Below are positions 6,753 to 13,424 of a DNA stretch of 40,823 nucleotides, one piece after another. Each line of letters opens with the position of its first letter. Positions within the stretch are counted from its first letter, which is position 1. Below the pieces are notes generated by a model. It was not told the DNA's origin, did not search any database, and worked only from the letters and a program-made list of their open reading frames with translations. This DNA comes from a virus, in IMG/VR virus record IMGVR_UViG_3300032296_004021, positions 1 through 40,823 of that record, one strand, 5' to 3'. A program made the translations under genes and the position numbers.

Positions 6753-6926
6753 ATGAGATTAACAGAAAATTCAAGTATAACTTTTCAAAAAGATTCGGAT
6801 TATAAATTCGGATTCAAAATGGTTTTCAGAAATACAGGACAAATCAAAGTTTTTTCTTTCGCACTTTATTTGATAAAATATGTCCTCAATTTCAATTATT
6901 CAAAAATCAGAACAAGAAAATCTTAA
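6753..6926 (+). CDS. 57-aa hypothetical protein
   Basis: The protein starts MRLTENSSITFQKDSDYKFG and ends KIRTRKS. The first residues (MRLTEN) recall the tag class, but the helix that follows in other tagged proteins is missing. The middle is aromatic and hydrophobic (VFSFALYLIKYVLNFNY). It ends 3 nt before the adenylosuccinate synthetase ATG, so the two are likely one operon. Confidence 0.5.
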   Translation: MRLTENSSITFQKDSDYKFGFKMVFRNTGQIKVFSFALYLIKYVLNFNYSKIRTRKS

Positions 6927-6929
6927 TCG

Positions 6930-7934
6930 ATGATTAATTACGCACATGTAATTGTGGATTTGCAAGCGGGTGATACAGGTAAAGGAAAAGTTGCAAATTC
7001 ACTTTTAAAGAAAGGAAACTACACTCATGTCATTAGATATAATGGTGGAGGAAATGCTGGTCACACCATTTATGTTGAAGATAAAATGATTGTCACGCAT
7101 TTTATCCCATGTGGAGTATTACACGGAATCAAATCAATTATTGGACCAGGATGTGTTGTTGACCCATTCAAATTAAACGCTGAAATTGAAAACCTTGAAA
7201 GTATGGGTTTTCGAGTTAGAGGAAATTTATTTATCGACAAAAGAGTTCACATCATAACTCCTGAACACAAAAATGAAGATTCAACAGATACCATAATTGG
7301 AACCACAAAAACTGGTAATGGTCCTGCTTATCGAGACAAATATGCGAGAGTTGGAATAAGAGCAGAAAAGTGGGAAGGTTTGGAAGATATGTTAATTGAC
7401 ATTTATGAAGAACTTCATGGAGAAAAACATGTAAAGGTTTTATTCGAAGGGGCACAAGGAATTGAACTTGATGTAGATTGGGGTGATTATCCATATGTGA
7501 CATCTTCACACTGCACGGTTGGAGGTGCAATTTTGAATGGAGTTCCACCACAAAAAATTCAAAAGGTCTTTGGAACTGCAAAGGCTTACCGAACCTATGT
7601 CGGGAATAAGGAATTTGAAAAGAGTGATGAAAAATTTGACAAGATTAGAGAAATTGGAAATGAGTTTGGCTCGACAACAGGACGAAAAAGACAAATTGAT
7701 TGGTTGAATCTTGACGATTTGATTAAAGCAATTAACATCAATGGTGTAACCGATTTGATTATCAACAAGGTTGATGTTTTGAAAGAGTTGGGACAAGTCT
7801 CATTTCACTATAACGGAAACTTGAGTAATTTCAGTGATTTTGAGTCTTTCAGAAAACTTGTTGAAAATGTAATTTATAACAAATGTAGTTCTGTAGGTGA
7901 TATTACTTTTAGTATGTCCCCTTACGATATCTAA
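6930..7934 (+). CDS. Adenylosuccinate synthetase family protein, short form (PurA- or PurZ-like)
   Basis: The family joins aspartate to IMP with GTP, the first step to AMP. Phage PurZ relatives act on dGMP to make the 2-aminoadenine (Z) precursor. Motifs: P-loop AGDTGKGK (13-20) with catalytic Asp15, GGGNAGHT (39-46) with catalytic His45, GNEFGSTTGRKR (243-254) for aspartate binding, and NKVD (279-282) for guanine recognition. At 334 aa it is about 90 residues shorter than usual bacterial PurA, like archaeal and phage forms. The usual Glu after the catalytic Asp is Thr here. The Asp is kept; as I recall, characterised PurZ replaces it by Ser. So PurA, or an early-branching PurZ, remain open. 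Confidence 0.9.
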   Translation: MINYAHVIVDLQAGDTGKGKVANSLLKKGNYTHVIRYNGGGNAGHTIYVEDKMIVTHFIPCGVLHGIKSIIGPGCVVDPFKLNAEIENLESMGFRVRGNLFIDKRVHIITPEHKNEDSTDTIIGTTKTGNGPAYRDKYARVGIRAEKWEGLEDMLIDIYEELHGEKHVKVLFEGAQGIELDVDWGDYPYVTSSHCTVGGAILNGVPPQKIQKVFGTAKAYRTYVGNKEFEKSDEKFDKIREIGNEFGSTTGRKRQIDWLNLDDLIKAININGVTDLIINKVDVLKELGQVSFHYNGNLSNFSDFESFRKLVENVIYNKCSSVGDITFSMSPYDI

Positions 7935-7946
7935 ATCCTTATAAAA

Positions 7947-8477
7947 ATGAAAAAGTATCTAGTAACCCTCTCTGGTCGTGGAGCTGAAGTTTACATCCAC
8001 AAAATTGATGAAGAGCAAAAGAAAACTCTTCAAGAAATGGACATTGAAGATAAGGACCAATCTGTAGATTGGGACAAACTCAATGAGACCCTTAAAGTTG
8101 AAAATTGGGATTATGCCGATGTTAGTTATACAGGAGCATATCCATCCCCAACTTCATCTTACCTTGTTGTCATGGATGACCAAGATGAGATTGTTTGGGA
8201 GTCTGATGAAGACTATGAGTTATCTCCCATGAATGACGAGGACTATAAAATGGTTTATGAGAAGGATGTTCTTTTGATTGAACACTATGTAAAAGGGTCT
8301 TTTGCAACATATGCTTTTGAGACTGAAAACTTTGACCCAGAAAAACTTGCACCCATTCTAACTGAAATTAACGAGACCGTTGAACTCATTACGGGTATGA
8401 CTTATGATGGTCAGCCACTTGAGGTTGAGGAGTGGGGAGACAACTGGTCAAAGGGCGCATTTTTCTATATTTTTTAA
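7947..8477 (+). CDS. Acidic hypothetical protein
   Basis: This 176-aa protein is strongly acidic with many Asp, Glu and Tyr (DWDKLNETLKVENWDYADVS, DEIVWESDEDYELSPMNDED). It starts MKKYLVTLSGRGAEVYIHKI and ends WGDNWSKGAFFYIF. No catalytic motif is visible. It lies 12 nt after the adenylosuccinate synthetase gene and is probably in the same operon. The charge and compact size could fit a DNA mimic or a host-protein inhibitor, but that is only a possibility. Confidence 0.7.
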   Translation: MKKYLVTLSGRGAEVYIHKIDEEQKKTLQEMDIEDKDQSVDWDKLNETLKVENWDYADVSYTGAYPSPTSSYLVVMDDQDEIVWESDEDYELSPMNDEDYKMVYEKDVLLIEHYVKGSFATYAFETENFDPEKLAPILTEINETVELITGMTYDGQPLEVEEWGDNWSKGAFFYIF

Positions 8478-8485
8478 AAAAAAAG

Positions 8486-8517
8486 TTTGTCTGAATCAAA
8501 GAAGTTTCTTATCTTTG
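8486..8517 (+). promoter_or_regulatory. Bacteroidota-type promoter upstream of tRNA-like gene
   Basis: TTTG (8486-8489) and TATCTTTG (8510-8517) are separated by 20 nt, close to the Bacteroidota consensus (TTTG, about 19 nt, TAnnTTTG). Transcription would begin near 8524, in front of the tRNA-like gene. A small hairpin GATAC-TCG-GTATC (8549-8561) lies in the leader. Confidence 0.65.
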
Positions 8518-8586
8518 TAATGAGTTCGGAACTTACAGGCGATGAAAGATACTCGGTATCCAAGCTCAATTCAGTTCTTTAAATAT

Positions 8587-8677
8587 GGTTGTGGTAGCTC
8601 AGGAATTTCTTCGGAGATTCACGGTAGAGCAACGGTGTGAAAGCCGTGTGCCAGTGGTTCGACTCCACTCCCAACCA
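8587..8677 (+). tRNA. Aberrant tRNA-like gene, tRNA-Phe(GAA)-like, with a UUCG hairpin in its D-loop
   Basis: The acceptor stem GGTTG-(T)-GG / CCCAACC pairs fully if T8592 is bulged. The D-stem is GCTC/GAGC. The T-arm AGTGG-TTCGACT-CCACT is canonical and the variable loop has 5 nt. The D-loop carries an extra 18-nt hairpin (8603-8620): GAATTTC and GAGATTC closed by a C(UUCG)G tetraloop; without it the D-loop is a normal AGACGGTA. The anticodon arm is ACGGT/GCCGT with a 6-nt loop GTGAAA. By position of U33 the anticodon is GAA, though the loop is one base short. Discriminator A, no encoded CCA. It may be a decayed tRNA or a tRNA mimic. Confidence 0.6.
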
Positions 8678-8717
8678 CGAAAATTTTCAGATTTTTATCT
8701 GATTTTTCATCAGAAGA

Positions 8718-8749
8718 TTTGGAAGGCATCAAAATCTTTCTTATCTTTA
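8718..8749 (+). promoter_or_regulatory. Second Bacteroidota-type promoter
   Basis: TTTG (8718-8721) and TATCTTTA (8742-8749) are again 20 nt apart. The -7 element deviates in its last base. It would start RNA near 8757. Small hairpins at 8688-8713 just upstream could end the tRNA-like transcript. Confidence 0.5.
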
Positions 8750-8756
8750 CAAAGTA

Positions 8757-9062
8757 AATGGACAGCGGGTTTTAATTTCAACGGTGGTTCCCCATACTCA
8801 CCTGAAGTTTCGAGATTTTCACCGCTTTATAAGCTCAAAAATGAAACTCAAACAAAACACGGGAGGTTATTCGGATTGGGTATATCCGGCTTCACCCTTG
8901 AAAAGAAAACGACCCGGTCTTTTTTAGGATGTTTTTTGACTTCGAAAAAACAGTGAGTTGTCCACTTACGGGGTTATCGGTTTGATTCTCCCTTCCTCTT
9001 GGAAAAAATCACCTTATGTCCTGACGGGGACTTCGAGGGGGAGCGACGGCTCCCCCTTTTTT
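8757..9062 (+). ncRNA. Putative ~300-nt noncoding RNA
   Basis: This stretch has a promoter at its 5' side and a very strong terminator at its 3' end, but no credible protein gene: the only long frame also reads through the tRNA-like gene. It is GC-richer than its surroundings. GGACA (8760-8764) can pair with TGTCC (9017-9021), closing the whole element. Local hairpins include CGGAT-ATCCG (near 8875-8892) and GTCC-TGAC-GGGGAC (9018-9031). I found no signature of RNase P RNA, tmRNA, SRP RNA or a group I intron. Identity unknown. Confidence 0.4.
9037..9062 (+). terminator. Strong Rho-independent terminator
   Basis: GGGGGAGC (9037-9044) pairs with GCTCCCCC (9049-9056) across GACG, and six T follow. 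It ends the noncoding region before the LamG genes. Confidence 0.92.
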
Positions 9063-9078
9063 ATTTGGTGTATTTTGA

Positions 9079-9085
9079 TATTTAT
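9079..9085 (+). promoter_or_regulatory. TATTTAT box before the LamG genes
   Basis: GATATTTATCTTTTG lies 7 nt before the ATG at 9093, directly after the strong terminator, so a new transcript should start here. Confidence 0.5.
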
Positions 9086-9092
9086 CTTTTGT

Positions 9093-10115
9093 ATGGCAAC
9101 AATTACACCAATAGCTTATAATACAGGAAGCACAATATCAGGAACACTACAATATGGAAGTTTGTCTGTTGCAAATTCCGCTCAAGATTATGGTGTTGTG
9201 GGTGCTAATAACTCTGTAAAATATTATGGAACCCCTGACCAAGATTTGGGGTATGTAATTGCTTACCCTGATTCTACAGGGGGTCATAATGGAAAACCTG
9301 GAAATGTTCCTGCTTATATGGGGTTTGTAAGAACACCTGATTTTACAGATAGTTCATTCATAAATTCAGCACAGTTTGTGTCGACAATTTTCAATACTCC
9401 ACAAACATTCACTTCATCAACTCAAGCAAATACTTGGTTATTAAGTAATGGGTATTGGAATTCATATTCAAGTGTAATTACTGATGGTTTAACTCTTGCT
9501 CTTGATGCTGGTAACTCACTATCATATTCAGGTTCAGGAAACATATGGTATGATTTGGCGGGAACTCAACAAAATATAACTTTGGTAAACAGCCCAACCT
9601 TCACTTCAGGAGCAACATCTTATTTTAATTTTCTTCCAAGTTCAAGTCAATACGGAACTGGTAGTGGACAAGTTTTACAATCTACAGGATATACCAAGTC
9701 AGTTTGGTTCTATTTGAATACACTTGTTGCTGATAATAATTTGGTTAGTAGTGATACAGGTGGTCATTATATGTTCCTACAGGGAGGAAATAAAATTTAT
9801 GCTGGTAATTCCAACTGGGCGGGATTCCCTAACAACCTTCAATCTGTGACAACATTTAGTGCGGGGACTTGGTATAATGCAACTGTAACTTTTAATACTA
9901 CAGACGGGATGAAATTGTATGTGAATGGAGTTTTAGACGCAACTTACACCGCAGTCAAAACAGCATTTACAGGAAATGGTTCAATTAATATTGGTTCATA
10001 CTCTGCAGGTGGGAACTTATTGAATGGTAGAATCTCAAAAGTTTATTGTTTCGATAGAAGTATCACAGCAACAGAAGTTTTAAGAATGTATAATGCAACA
10101 AAATCTAACTTCTAA
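9093..10115 (+). CDS. Virion fibre/adhesin-like protein with LamG-type domain (paralog 1)
   Basis: This 340-aa protein starts MATITPIAYNTGSTISGTLQ. I chose the ATG at 9093 because it matches the start of the next gene and follows the terminator and box. Residues 1-125 form a domain shared with the neighbour (DLGYVIAYPD, VPAYMGFVRTPDF, TWLLSNGYWNSY). The C-terminal part is a concanavalin A/LamG-type jelly roll (SYSGSGNIWYDLAG, SVWFYLNTLVADNN, MKLYVNGVLDATYTAV, NIGSYSAGGNLLNGRISKVY). Such proteins bind glycans at phage tail or head surfaces. The Ser/Thr/Gly/Asn-rich make-up fits a surface protein. Exact location in the virion is unknown. Confidence 0.85.
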   Translation: MATITPIAYNTGSTISGTLQYGSLSVANSAQDYGVVGANNSVKYYGTPDQDLGYVIAYPDSTGGHNGKPGNVPAYMGFVRTPDFTDSSFINSAQFVSTIFNTPQTFTSSTQANTWLLSNGYWNSYSSVITDGLTLALDAGNSLSYSGSGNIWYDLAGTQQNITLVNSPTFTSGATSYFNFLPSSSQYGTGSGQVLQSTGYTKSVWFYLNTLVADNNLVSSDTGGHYMFLQGGNKIYAGNSNWAGFPNNLQSVTTFSAGTWYNATVTFNTTDGMKLYVNGVLDATYTAVKTAFTGNGSINIGSYSAGGNLLNGRISKVYCFDRSITATEVLRMYNATKSNF

Positions 10116-10123
10116 AATGAAAT

Positions 10124-11203
10124 ATGGCAACCTCAAGACCATTTGCATATAACACAGGTTCAACAATTTCAGGAACATTACAAGTTGGGAATTTAGCGAT
10201 TGGTCAAATTAATACAGGATATACTGCAGATTACGGAGGAGTAAAATGGTGGATGGGACCAAATGAAGATTTGGGTTATATAATCGCACATGAAACAGTC
10301 ACGGGAACCCAACCGAACCCTCTTTCAGTTCCAGCATATGTTGGATTCTGGAGAGTTCCAAGTTTTTATGATTCAGATTTTATAAGTTATGCCCAATATG
10401 TGTCCCGTTATGACGGGTCCCCACAAACATTTAGTTCAGGAACACAAGCAAGCACTTGGTTGACAACAAATGGCTATTGGAACAATTATACAGGACAAAC
10501 TTTACCTGTTCAATCAGGGTTGATTTTAGATTGGGATTTACAAAACACAAATTCTTACGCAGGGACAGGAACGGTAATTACCGACTTGGAGGCCAATTCG
10601 AATGGAAATTTGGTGGGGACAATAGACTACACTTCAGGACTCCCGAATTATTTGAATGTTCAAGGTAGCGCAACCGAGTACATTGTCTCAACCACAAACT
10701 TGAATCCTGATTTATCTCCTGTAAACACAGGAACCGCCATTTCATTATTCATTTGGGCATATCCAACTGACAACGGAGTTTTGGTGTCAGAAATAGGTGC
10801 ATCAACCAATCCTGACGCAGCAGGATGGCACGACTCTCAACTCGAAATTGTTTCAGGTCAATTGAAATTTAGAGTTTGGCCAACCACAAGTGGATTTTTG
10901 ACCTCAAATACTGCTATCAATCTCAATACTTGGAATTATATAGGTCTAACTTACTCGGGAACAACACTTACAGGTTATTTGAATGGAAATAGTGTCGGAA
11001 CTCAAACAGTGACCAGACAAACCCCATTCAATAATGGTAATACGGGTCTATATTATGCTTTAGGTGCACCTGATTTCACAAGCATGGGAGATGGAACTGG
11101 TATAAATTTCAGATTTGGAGGATTCCATGTATATAACAAAGGATTAACCGCATCCGAAGTATCACAAAATTATAATTACACGAAGGTTTTATACGGATTA
11201 TAA
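10124..11203 (+). CDS. Virion fibre/adhesin-like protein with LamG-type domain (paralog 2)
   Basis: This 359-aa protein starts MATSRPFAYNTGSTISGTLQ, almost the same as the gene upstream, and keeps the shared N-terminal domain (EDLGYIIAHETVTG, VPAYVGFWRVPSFYDSDF, TWLTTNGYWNNYTG). The C-terminal LamG-type domain is more diverged (TAISLFIWAYPTDNGVLVSE, LTGYLNGNSVG, FRFGGFHVYNKGLTASEV). The pair looks like a tandem duplication with a fixed anchor and varied glycan-binding domains. It begins 8 nt after its paralog and ends just before the holin-like gene. Confidence 0.85.
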   Translation: MATSRPFAYNTGSTISGTLQVGNLAIGQINTGYTADYGGVKWWMGPNEDLGYIIAHETVTGTQPNPLSVPAYVGFWRVPSFYDSDFISYAQYVSRYDGSPQTFSSGTQASTWLTTNGYWNNYTGQTLPVQSGLILDWDLQNTNSYAGTGTVITDLEANSNGNLVGTIDYTSGLPNYLNVQGSATEYIVSTTNLNPDLSPVNTGTAISLFIWAYPTDNGVLVSEIGASTNPDAAGWHDSQLEIVSGQLKFRVWPTTSGFLTSNTAINLNTWNYIGLTYSGTTLTGYLNGNSVGTQTVTRQTPFNNGNTGLYYALGAPDFTSMGDGTGINFRFGGFHVYNKGLTASEVSQNYNYTKVLYGL

Positions 11204-11228
11204 TATTTATTGGTAAGTAAATTACCAA
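11204..11228 (+). promoter_or_regulatory. TATTTAT box followed by inverted repeat
   Basis: TATTTAT (11204-11210) overlaps by one base the inverted repeat TTGGTAA-gtaaa-TTACCAA (11210-11228), which ends 3 nt before the holin-like ATG at 11232. The repeat could be an operator or an RNA hairpin that hides the start region. Confidence 0.5.
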
Positions 11229-11231
11229 ACT

Positions 11232-11528
11232 ATGAAAAAATTTTTCCATGATTTATTCAATGACGACAACTCTATCAACGAGAAGAGTGTCGTAGGCTTT
11301 ATGGCATTTCTGATGATGATTATTTTTGCAGTTGCGGACATTGTAACTGGATACATCGGAAAAGAATTAGTCATTAATGAATTCATCTTCGATGCATTCA
11401 TGTGGTTGGTACTTGGTTCTTTCGGTATTGGTTCTGTTGACAAATGGATTAACAAAACCAAAGGTGATACAACACCCCCTCCTCCTCCTCCACAAGAACC
11501 AACAGATAATTCTGAACCAACTTACTAA
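11232..11528 (+). CDS. Holin-like protein with two membrane helices
   Basis: This 98-aa protein has a charged N-terminus (MKKFFHDLFNDDNSINEKS), a first membrane helix (VVGFMAFLMMIIFAVADIVT, 20-39), a short loop, a second helix (FIFDAFMWLVLGSFGIGSV, 51-69) and a Pro-rich, polar tail with six prolines. Size and topology fit a class II holin, which makes inner-membrane holes that release the endolysin. It lies between the fibre genes and the tagged nuclease, apart from the endolysin at 15-16 kb. It is flanked by an inverted repeat before and a terminator after. Confidence 0.7.
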   Translation: MKKFFHDLFNDDNSINEKSVVGFMAFLMMIIFAVADIVTGYIGKELVINEFIFDAFMWLVLGSFGIGSVDKWINKTKGDTTPPPPPPQEPTDNSEPTY

Positions 11529-11536
11529 AATCTCTA

Positions 11537-11563
11537 AATCCCCTCCAATGTGAGGGGATTTTT
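11537..11563 (+). terminator. Rho-independent terminator
   Basis: AATCCCCTC (11537-11545) pairs with GAGGGGATT (11552-11560) across caatgt, followed by a T-rich run. It ends the fibre/holin unit. Confidence 0.88.
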
Positions 11564-11575
11564 GTTTATAATTGG

Positions 11576-11582
11576 TATTTAT
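11576..11582 (+). promoter_or_regulatory. TATTTAT box
   Basis: GGTATTTATATTG lies 6 nt before the ATG at 11589 and right after the terminator at 11537-11563, marking a new transcript. Confidence 0.5.
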
Positions 11583-11588
11583 ATTGAT

Positions 11589-12596
11589 ATGAGAGATTTA
11601 ATTAGAAGAGTTCTTAAAGAGGAAGTTTCGAACAAATATAGTACTGGTTGTGAATTTTTTCCGAAAAATTCTACAGATTATAGATGGTGTAAGTTTGCTG
11701 AAAACAAATTGTCAAAGACAACGAAGAAAGCCAAGTTGGCAATAGAAAGATATAAGAAAGATTATTTGTCGGATTACGGAGGTGAATATAAAGCTGTGAA
11801 ATACAACAAATCAATTGATTTTTTTAAAGATAGAAGAAGTGATGTTATAAATGCCTTGGAAAAATTCAAATCTACATGCCCCTCTTTATACAACTATGTG
11901 ATTCAACAAATGAATAAGTTTGTAGAAAGTTTTGTGATTTTGAACCAAAAAAATGAATATGATTTATTGAATAAGTTGAATACTAATTGGTCCGCACTTG
12001 CACTGATGTTGACATCTGAATTACCTGAAGACTATAAAAATTTAGATTTTGAAAAATCACTGAATTATTTTTTTGAGGATACTGACGAAAAATCAGGAAC
12101 GACTCCGTTTGAAAAATTTTTGGACAGATTGTTAATCGGAAGTAATGATGAATTGAAAGAAAAAATTTATTCGACAATAAAAGAAAAAACCAAAGCTGGT
12201 CAAGAAATTGAGGATGAATTTTACAATTATATCTCAAAATATACAGAAACAATACAATACGCAGGAGACTATTCATTTATGGACATGATTGGTATAGATA
12301 TGGTTGTTAAGAATCCTGATAATGAATGGGTTCCCGTTCAGGTAAAAAAATACTCGGGTGGGTGTGATAAGGCAGAATACAGAAAATCAATGTGTGAAAA
12401 TTGGTGTGTTTCCTACGAAAAGAATGTTTGGAAAATCAAAGTTTTTAAAGGAGACAATTTAGAAAAAAACAAAGTTCAATGCAAAAATTTACCTCTCAAC
12501 AAGACAACCTATTTGAATGTTCATGTTGATGACAGTGGTGTAGACCAAGAGTCTTGCGATACGAAAGAAATTATTTTGAAGAATCCGGATTTTTAA
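11589..12596 (+). CDS. Tagged protein with PD-(D/E)XK nuclease-like core
   Basis: This 335-aa protein starts MRDLIRRVLKEEVSNKYSTG; its first 12 residues match the LIRxxLxEE tag at 18542. I chose the ATG at 11589, 6 nt after the TATTTAT box. The long middle part is helical. Near residues 203-256 it has AGQEIEDEFYNYI, then AGDYSFMDMIGIDMVV with Asp237, and EWVPVQVKKYSGG with Gln251-Val-Lys253. The order Glu, GID, VQVK fits the PD-(D/E)XK fold of restriction and repair nucleases. Many cysteines follow in the C-terminal part (CDKAEYRKSMCENWC). If tag and fold are right, this is a nuclease carried in the virion. Confidence 0.7.
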   Translation: MRDLIRRVLKEEVSNKYSTGCEFFPKNSTDYRWCKFAENKLSKTTKKAKLAIERYKKDYLSDYGGEYKAVKYNKSIDFFKDRRSDVINALEKFKSTCPSLYNYVIQQMNKFVESFVILNQKNEYDLLNKLNTNWSALALMLTSELPEDYKNLDFEKSLNYFFEDTDEKSGTTPFEKFLDRLLIGSNDELKEKIYSTIKEKTKAGQEIEDEFYNYISKYTETIQYAGDYSFMDMIGIDMVVKNPDNEWVPVQVKKYSGGCDKAEYRKSMCENWCVSYEKNVWKIKVFKGDNLEKNKVQCKNLPLNKTTYLNVHVDDSGVDQESCDTKEIILKNPDF

Positions 12597-12610
12597 ATTA
12601 TCTTTGCCCC

Positions 12611-12832
12611 ATGCCGTTCGAGAAAAAACCTGAACCCAAGCCCACAAAGTGGGAAGTGGTTTATGAAGATGATGATTGTATTTCTATTTGGAGATACAAT
12701 TCTAAAACCTTTAGCCGTGGACCTGTAGAGGTCGAATACAAATATAAGAAAGGTTTTGTTCATCCTGGTTCCAAAAAGAAAACATTAGGAGAATTGGTTA
12801 AAGAATCCAAGAGAAAACAAAAGGGTGAGTAA
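12611..12832 (+). CDS. 73-aa hypothetical protein
   Basis: The protein starts MPFEKKPEPKPTKWEVVYED and ends in a basic tail (KKTLGELVKESKRKQKGE). It contains SIWRYNSKTFSRGPVEVEYK and looks like a small beta-rich domain with charged ends. A TATCTTTG element (12599-12606) ends 4 nt before the ATG, so the mRNA may be leaderless, or the element may be chance. Its last codons form one arm of a hairpin shared with the convergent gene. Confidence 0.6.
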   Translation: MPFEKKPEPKPTKWEVVYEDDDCISIWRYNSKTFSRGPVEVEYKYKKGFVHPGSKKKTLGELVKESKRKQKGE

Positions 12833-12843
12833 TTCTCACCCTT
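12821..12843. terminator. Bidirectional hairpin overlapping two stop codons
   Basis: AAGGGTGAG (12821-12829) pairs with CTCACCCTT (12835-12843) across taatt. It contains the last codons and stop of the plus-strand 73-aa gene and the stop codon of the minus-strand receiver-like gene, so it can end both transcripts. Confidence 0.7.
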
Positions 12844-13210
12844 AATAATTCAATTTCTTTTCGAAACTTTTAAGAACCGCAATAATGTTATCCCTACCAA
12901 CAGGATTTGCGGAGTGAACATTCCAAGAAGGTAAAGGGAGTCCGTTTCCCCAACAATAATCACAAAGCCATTTAGCACAGTCATAACCTGATTTAGATTC
13001 TTTTTTGAGTAATCTTGCTTTTTTCTTATTCATTCCATTTTCAACCATTTCTTTGGCAATATCTTCACCTAAATCATGGTCGAATGAAATTTCATCGGGT
13101 AAACCATTTTCTGTGATGTATTTCACAAAATCATCATAATTCCTGACAATCTCCCAACCTTCAGTCTTCGGATTTCTTATGTCGTCCAAGAACAACTTTT
13201 TTAATTCCAT
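12842..13210 (-). CDS. Cyclic-phosphate processing receiver-domain (cREC-like) protein
   Basis: This 122-aa protein matches the receiver-fold family predicted to process cyclic phosphates: LFLDDIRNP (6-14), GLPDEISFDHDLGED (36-50), SGYDCAKWLCDYC (74-86) and HSANPVGRDNI (99-109). The acidic DD and DHDLG residues would bind metal. I chose the ATG at 13210 (MELKKLF); a GTG further upstream lies in the preceding gene. The 50-nt overlap with that gene and the next overlaps suggest a translationally coupled operon with the metallophosphoesterase. The family is linked by others to RNA-end repair and conflict systems; activity here is inferred. Confidence 0.85.
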   Translation of the reverse strand: MELKKLFLDDIRNPKTEGWEIVRNYDDFVKYITENGLPDEISFDHDLGEDIAKEMVENGMNKKKARLLKKESKSGYDCAKWLCDYCWGNGLPLPSWNVHSANPVGRDNIIAVLKSFEKKLNY

Positions 13211-13424
13211 TTTTTTTCTTTTCCAATTTGTAGGATTCTCGACCAATAATCTGATATGCTTCAGTAAGATGCATACTAGATTGATTAATCAATTTTCTAA
13301 CCTTTTTAAATTTCTTACTTAATGGATGACCATAGAGATAGTCTTCAATTGTGAAAACCTGTATCATAATTCTATCCATCAACTCAAGGTAATGACCTTC
13401 GTTAATTTTTACTTTTTTAGACAT
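13161..13424 (-). CDS. Small basic helical protein, unknown
   Basis: This 87-aa protein begins MSKKVKINEGHYLELMDRIM and is basic throughout, ending KKKNGIKKVVLGRHKKSED. The start (KINEGHYLELMDRI) recalls the ITExQxxxLLE tag but is less exact. It overlaps the metallophosphoesterase gene by 8 nt and the receiver gene by 50 nt. Its basic tail could bind RNA or DNA, which would fit the neighbours, but no family is recognised. Confidence 0.6.
   Translation of the reverse strand: MSKKVKINEGHYLELMDRIMIQVFTIEDYLYGHPLSKKFKKVRKLINQSSMHLTEAYQIIGRESYKLEKKKNGIKKVVLGRHKKSED

Noticed and set aside
6930-7934. Firm call of PurZ
   Set aside because: The catalytic Asp typical of PurA is kept, and no other Z-DNA pathway gene is in the window.
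8585-8956. A long plus-strand frame of 123 codons
   Set aside because: It translates the tRNA-like gene, crosses a promoter and lies in a structured noncoding region; composition is not like the neighbouring proteins.
8500-9062. Group I intron or tmRNA
   Set aside because: I found no conserved intron core elements, no tag-peptide frame and no second tRNA half that would pair with the tRNA-like piece.
8958-9092. N-terminal extension of the first LamG protein
   Set aside because: It would run through the strong terminator, and the ATG at 9093 aligns exactly with the start of its paralog.
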